Shown here: piece after piece, positions 60,121 through 64,000 of the stretch
Layout: each line of letters begins with the position of its first letter
Position numbering within the stretch: the first letter of the stretch is position 1
Source: AWTP1-13 sp033764875
GTDB lineage: Bacteria; Pseudomonadota; Alphaproteobacteria; Rhizobiales; Hyphomicrobiaceae
Assembly: GCA_033764875.1 (NCBI GenBank)
Contig: JANRIO010000104.1
Location: forward strand, 7,154 to 71,153
Direction: 5' to 3'
Length of the DNA: 64,000 bases
The notes under the pieces: model-generated
What the model was told of the DNA's origin: nothing
Database searches by the model: none
Seen by the model: only the letters and a program-made list of their open reading frames with translations
Program-made: the position numbers and the translations under genes

Positions 60121-62112
60121 CTACCAAAGATTGTCCGTGACGGGCGGGCGCTTCTTGCCCTTCCTGCCTTTCGCAGGGGGGGCCTCGGCAGAGGCCTCGG
60201 CGGCCGGCTCAGGCGCCACGTAGCGGCCGGCAAGGGCGGCGCTGAGCCGGGCGTCGTGCCCGTAGATGTCGTCGAACACCGAGATCGAGCCGTCGGCCGC
60301 CGCCACGGTGGTGAAATAGCTCAGATGCACAGGGATGCGGTTGGTGAGCTCGATATCCTGGGTCTGGCCCGCCGCGATGATCCCCTTGATGTACTCGGGC
60401 GTCCAGCCCTTGTCCTGGGCCAGAAGCACCTCGGCGAGCTGCACGGGGTTCTGCACCCGGACGCAGCCGTGGCTGAAGGTCCGCACCTCCCGGCTGAACA
60501 GATCACGCTGGGGCGTGTCGTGCATGTAGACGTCGTGCTTGTTGGGGAAGCGGAACTTCACCACGCCCAGCACATTGGTCGAGCCCGCGGGCTGGATGAA
60601 GGTGTAGCGGCGGATGTCGGCCTGGCTCCAGTCCACCTGCGAGGCATCGACGACCTTGCCGTTCTGGCTGACGCGCAGATTGTGCTTCTGGAGGACGCGG
60701 GTGTCGGCGCCACCGCCGCCGCCGCCGAACAGGCTGCCGAAGAAGTCGTCCTGCGCCGGCTTCAGGTAAGGCAGGATCTCCTTCACCTTGATGCTGTCGG
60801 GCACGCCCCATTCCGGGTGGAAGATGACGTACTGCATGCGGGCGGAGAACACGGGCGTCTGGTTGCCGACCTTGCCGACGACGACGCGGGCCTGATGCAC
60901 CACCGCGCCGTCCTTGATGACGCGAACCGTGTACTCGGGCGTGTTCTGCCATACGTGGTAGGCGCCCATGTCCTCGGGCATCCAGCGCCAGCGCTCCATG
61001 TTCAGGACGAGCTTGGCGGCGAGGGTGCGGCCTTTCACGACGGGCTTGGGAGCGCCCGCATTCAGCACCTGACGCGTCCTCGGCGTCAGCTGGCCGGTGG
61101 CCTGCAGGCCCTTGTCGCGCTGGAAGGCCTTCAGGGCCTCGGCGAGCTCGGCGTCGAAGATGTCGTCGTCGGCGCGCCCGTTGAGACCGAGGCGCTTGCG
61201 CAGCAGGGGGACCTGCGCGTGCTTGCTGCCGGACTTGAGCGTCGGGCCGTCGGGCAGCGACACGAACGGGGCCGCCTCGGGCTCGGAGGCACTATCCGCC
61301 CCCCGCGCCTTGAGCAGCGCCAGCCGCAGCTTGCGGAACTGCTCGTGCTGGGGATGCAGCGTGAGGAGATAGTCGCCCGGCTTGTCGGTCTGGGCGAGGC
61401 TCTCGAGCACCACGGCGGGATCGCGCAGGGCGAGCTTCTGGTCGAGGTTCGGGCTGAGCTGGAGAGGCTCGACGCGGCCGCCGCGGGCGTGCCGCGCGTA
61501 CTTCAGGGCGGCAAGGGACAGCTTGATCTCGGCGGCGGCGAGCTGGCGCGGCTCGCGCTCGACCTGGGCCGAGGGGAGCTCGAACTGCTTCGCCTCGAGG
61601 CCCCAATCGTCGGCCTTGGCGATCTCGGCCATGGCGTGGGAGGCGGCGGCGTTGAAGCCGCTCTCGCCTGTCCACAGCGGGGCGCTGCGCTTGGCGTAGA
61701 AGGCCTGCAGCGCGGCCTGGTCGGCGCCGCCGGCGCGGGTCTCGGAGAGCTGCTTGCGGATGGCCTCGAGAACGGGGCTCGTCGGCGCCTCGGCGGCGGT
61801 TACGGCGGGCGTTGCAGCCTCGGGCCTGCTCTCGACCGCGGGCGTCGCGACCTCCGGCTTCGCCTCAGGCGCCGGCGGGGCCGTCTCGGGCCGGGTCTCG
61901 ACCACCGGGGTCGGCGCGGCCGGGGCCGCCTCGTCGGCGGCGGGCGGCGGGATCACCACATCGGCCGGAGGGGCGGCGAGCGTCGCCGCCCGCTCCTCAC
62001 CGGATTGGGCCAGAGCGCGGCTTGCGGTGCCGGCCGGTGCGAGGAGGAGGATGGTGGCAAGCGCGGTCGAGGCGAGCAGCGTGCCGATTGCGCCGGTGTC
62101 CAGTCGTTGCAT
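60121..62112 (-). CDS. L,D-transpeptidase (YcbB-like) with peptidoglycan-binding domain
   Basis: Makes 3-3 cross-links in peptidoglycan or attaches proteins to it. The 663-residue precursor has a signal peptide (LASTALATILLLAPAGTASRALAQ) and a long Pro/Ala/Glu-rich linker (about residues 40-115). A scaffold domain, a PG_binding_1 repeat (PLLRKRLGLNG, ALKAFQRDKGLQATGQL) and the YkuD catalytic domain follow, the last with HDTPQRDLFSREVRTFSHGC and the active-site SHGCVRV. The C-terminal tail is basic. ATG 62112 follows TTGGAGCGCAGCCTC; ATG 62148 is less likely. The divergent neighbour is a TauE/SafE exporter. Confidence 0.94.
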   Translation of the reverse strand: MQRLDTGAIGTLLASTALATILLLAPAGTASRALAQSGEERAATLAAPPADVVIPPPAADEAAPAAPTPVVETRPETAPPAPEAKPEVATPAVESRPEAATPAVTAAEAPTSPVLEAIRKQLSETRAGGADQAALQAFYAKRSAPLWTGESGFNAAASHAMAEIAKADDWGLEAKQFELPSAQVEREPRQLAAAEIKLSLAALKYARHARGGRVEPLQLSPNLDQKLALRDPAVVLESLAQTDKPGDYLLTLHPQHEQFRKLRLALLKARGADSASEPEAAPFVSLPDGPTLKSGSKHAQVPLLRKRLGLNGRADDDIFDAELAEALKAFQRDKGLQATGQLTPRTRQVLNAGAPKPVVKGRTLAAKLVLNMERWRWMPEDMGAYHVWQNTPEYTVRVIKDGAVVHQARVVVGKVGNQTPVFSARMQYVIFHPEWGVPDSIKVKEILPYLKPAQDDFFGSLFGGGGGGADTRVLQKHNLRVSQNGKVVDASQVDWSQADIRRYTFIQPAGSTNVLGVVKFRFPNKHDVYMHDTPQRDLFSREVRTFSHGCVRVQNPVQLAEVLLAQDKGWTPEYIKGIIAAGQTQDIELTNRIPVHLSYFTTVAAADGSISVFDDIYGHDARLSAALAGRYVAPEPAAEASAEAPPAKGRKGKKRPPVTDNLW

Positions 62113-62343
62113 GAGGCTGCGCTCCAACAAAATCATCTGCGTCCACACGGACCAGCGCGTGAATCGGCCGGCCCCACCCGAGGCGGCGAATTTACACGCT
62201 TCCGCCGCCGGCCTTCAGCCCCAATCGCACGTTTGCGCAATCAGCGGGGCAGGTTGTGGCAAAATTTCAGCAAACACCGAAACGTTGCGCGGCGGGCGCC
62301 CTTATAGTGCGCTCTTTCGCATCCGCACGCACACGAGGACGGC

Positions 62344-63084
62344 ATGCTGACACTGACCCTGGCGCTCGTGGCGGCGACCTTCCTTCTTGCCGGTTTTGTG
62401 AAAGGCGTCATAGGGTTAGGGCTTCCGACCATTGCCATGGGCCTGCTCGCCCTGACGATGCCGGCGGCGCAGGCCGCTGCCATCCTGGTGGTGCCCTCGA
62501 TCGTCACGAACTTCTGGCAGATGCTCGACGGCCCCGGCATGCGCCTGATCCTGAGGCGGCTGTGGCCGATGCTCGCGGGCATCTGCCTCGGCACCTGGGC
62601 GGCGGCCGGCATGCTGACCGGGGCGCCCTCCCGCCTCACGCAAGGCCTGCTGGGGGCGGCGATTGCCGTCTACGGCGGCCTCGGCCTCGCGGCGGTGCGC
62701 TTCTCGGTGCCGCCGGGCCTCGAGCGCTGGCTGTCGTTGCCGATGGGCCTGGCGACAGGGGCGCTGGGTGCCGGCACGGGTGTGTTCGTGATCCCGTCGG
62801 TGCCCTATCTCAGCGCGCTGGGCTTGAGCAGGGACCTGCTGGTGCAGGCGCTCGCGGTGTCGTTCACTGTGTCGACGCTGGCGCTGGCCGGCAACCTGTT
62901 GGCGGGCAAGGCGTTCACGCTCGAGATCGCGGGCGTGTCGCTGATCGCGCTGCTGCCCGCGCTCGCCGGCATGGCGCTCGGCCAGGCGGCGCGCACGCGG
63001 CTTTCCGAGCAGGGCTTCCGGCGCGTGTTCTTCGCCGGGCTGGTGGCGCTCGGCGGCTACATCGTGGTGCGGGCGGCGCGCTGA
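62344..63084 (+). CDS. TauE/SafE family membrane exporter
   Basis: A 246-residue membrane protein with about eight hydrophobic helices in two repeats. The first repeat begins LVAATFLLAGFVKGVIGLGL with the family motif GxxKGxxGxG, and the second includes PMGLATGALGAGTGVFVIP. Members export sulfite, sulfoacetate or other organosulfur anions, or affect other processes. No sulfur-metabolism gene is nearby, so the substrate is open. TATAGT at about 62303 may be its -10 box. Confidence 0.9.
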   Translation: MLTLTLALVAATFLLAGFVKGVIGLGLPTIAMGLLALTMPAAQAAAILVVPSIVTNFWQMLDGPGMRLILRRLWPMLAGICLGTWAAAGMLTGAPSRLTQGLLGAAIAVYGGLGLAAVRFSVPPGLERWLSLPMGLATGALGAGTGVFVIPSVPYLSALGLSRDLLVQALAVSFTVSTLALAGNLLAGKAFTLEIAGVSLIALLPALAGMALGQAARTRLSEQGFRRVFFAGLVALGGYIVVRAAR

Positions 63085-63548
63085 GGGCTGCGGGAGGGGA
63101 CCACTTGCTCGCGTGCGCGGCCGAGTGATTGCAGGCCCAGCACTGCGACGCGTGCCGCGTCATCTGCACGTGCAAGCCGCCGCTCAGTCTTGAGCTGGTC
63201 GGATCGCGCAGCCCGCACGGGTCAGCGCAACGAATGCCGCCACGACGTGAAACGCGCGCGGCGACGGCGCGAATAAAATTCCGAATGCTGATCAGTTTGC
63301 CGACGCTTCGCCGCTTCCGCGCAGCGGCGCCAACCGCGGCGCGGGCGTGTCGCTGATGGCCTTGCCGCCTGCGTTGGCCGACTTGGCGCATGGCTTGCGA
63401 GCGAGGCCGACACGTCACGTGGCGTCTCGGACACGGTGCCGCCGGTTTGCAGCAGTCTCCACGCTATTGCGGTTTGCAGACTGGGCTTTCCCCAATATTT
63501 TGCCGAGACAATACTTCGCTTGTCGGTAGCGCGCGTAGTTTTGGGGGC
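63085..63548. other. Gene-free region before the lipoprotein gene
   Basis: 464 bp with less GC than average and no reading frame that looks coding. Short AT-rich patches (GCGAATAAAATTCC near 63270, CCCCAATATTTTGCC near 63490) may hold the lipoprotein promoter, but no clear -35/-10 pair was identified. Confidence 0.4.
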
Positions 63549-63893
63549 ATGATGTTCCGCGTCATTGGTTTGTCGCTTTCGGGTATCGCGATTCTTATTC
63601 TTTCCGGCTGTGCTTCGGCGCCGGTCGAGGACACGAAGTTCACGAGGCGCAGCACGTCTCCAACAGCCCTCCAGAGCGACTCCGAGCAATGCTGGCGCCT
63701 CGCCCAGAAGGAAAACATCACGAGCGAGGAGGCGACCTCAAACGTGCTCGTCGGCACGGTCCTGTTCGGGCTGGTCGGTGCGACGGTGGTCGCTGCCAGC
63801 GAGAAGGAAGCACTGAAGGACCCGAAGAACTACCACCGGCGCAGGGTCCACGACGACTGCATGGCCAAGCGGGGCTACAAGAAGGCCGAGTGA
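63549..63893 (+). CDS. Small lipoprotein with glycine-zipper-like segment
   Basis: A 114-residue exported lipoprotein. The signal peptide ends in the lipobox LSGC (ILSGCASAP), so the cysteine near residue 20 would be lipidated. The mature part has SEQCWRLAQKENITSEEATS, a hydrophobic Gly-rich stretch (NVLVGTVLFGLVGATVVAAS) and a basic end with DDCMAKRGY, whose two cysteines (SEQC, DDC) could form a disulfide. ATG 63549 follows GGGGG. The family is widespread in Hyphomicrobiales as hypothetical lipoproteins; no specific role is known. Confidence 0.75.
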   Translation: MMFRVIGLSLSGIAILILSGCASAPVEDTKFTRRSTSPTALQSDSEQCWRLAQKENITSEEATSNVLVGTVLFGLVGATVVAASEKEALKDPKNYHRRRVHDDCMAKRGYKKAE

Positions 63894-63943
63894 GGGCTTG
63901 GCGATTGCCGGTCTCGGTTCCTCGATAGCCAAGCATTGCTGTG

Positions 63944-63980
63944 TTGGGTCGCGCCGCAAAAGGCGCAGGGCTTGACCCAA
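63944..63980. terminator. Stem-loop after the lipoprotein gene
   Basis: TTGGGTC (63944-63950) pairs with GACCCAA (63974-63980), with an inner GCGCC/GGCGC stem between them. There is no T-tract. It could be a terminator or a fragment of a repeat near the window edge. Confidence 0.4.
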
Positions 63981-64000
63981 TCTACGGCAGAAAATGACCC

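Noticed and set aside
63738..63980. 80-codon minus-strand frame at the right end
   Set aside because: Antisense to the lipoprotein gene, with no ribosome-binding site or recognisable sequence.

Overview
The window is a high-GC chromosomal segment of an alphaproteobacterium, most likely of the order Hyphomicrobiales (Rhizobiales). The grounds are: a CckA cell-cycle hybrid kinase next to a FliO-like gene, a DksA whose zinc finger keeps only one cysteine, a recA preceded by the alphaproteobacterial LexA box GAAC-N7-GAAC, a fused coaBC beside dut, and separate ubiE and ubiB genes. All identifications come from reading the sequence; no database was searched.

Layout. 1-7.3 kb: 3' part of a metal P-type ATPase, a lactonase-like metallo-beta-lactamase, malonyl-CoA decarboxylase, a zinc metallopeptidase, a tandem AHSA1 protein and an orphan MoxR ATPase. 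7.5-21.8 kb is the core block: dksA, a large MscS channel, a FliO-like protein, cckA, two tiny unknown genes, recA with two LexA sites, alaS, dut and coaBC (the latter with an N-terminal HTH-like domain). 21.9-29.9 kb: a FemAB/CelD-type acyltransferase with a pair of four-helix SMR-like membrane proteins, a MerR regulator with a long-chain acyl-CoA ligase, a dedicated ACP plus ketosynthase pair, an MFS transporter and a DUF4112 protein. 29.9-34.3 kb: a phospholipase-C-like/helix-hairpin-helix fusion, an atypical SDR with a DsbA/HCCA-isomerase protein, ubiE, and tRNA-Leu(CAA) with a good promoter.

34.3-40.2 kb is an accessory stretch of less typical composition. It holds small unknown proteins, a Rieske-type protein in which one cluster histidine is replaced by cysteine, palindromic repeats, catabolic dehydrogenases and aldolase, and a deleted molybdopterin-oxidoreductase remnant. 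40.2-50.8 kb runs on the minus strand: an M81 peptidase, a peptide-type substrate-binding protein, DUF1028, a methyltransferase, an M20 amidohydrolase, an FTR1 iron permease with a palindrome over its -35 box, and a PAS/GAF/GGDEF/EAL protein.

The most interesting locus is at 46.5-47.7 kb. A lower-GC two-gene islet (a zinc ribbon protein overlapping by 4 bp a nucleoside-deoxyribosyltransferase-like protein) sits exactly at the junction of the binding-protein and DUF1028 genes. It is bounded by a direct repeat that duplicates that junction with synonymous differences, so both host genes stay intact. It looks like a small mobile, possibly defensive, cassette.

51-64 kb: SDR, PilZ protein, a membrane-fused phytoene-desaturase-like oxidoreductase with a divergent TetR gene and a tandem operator, ubiB, coaD, an ECF sigma/anti-sigma/metal-sensor operon, an L,D-transpeptidase, a TauE/SafE exporter and a small lipoprotein. 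No CRISPR array, rRNA operon or complete insertion sequence was seen.
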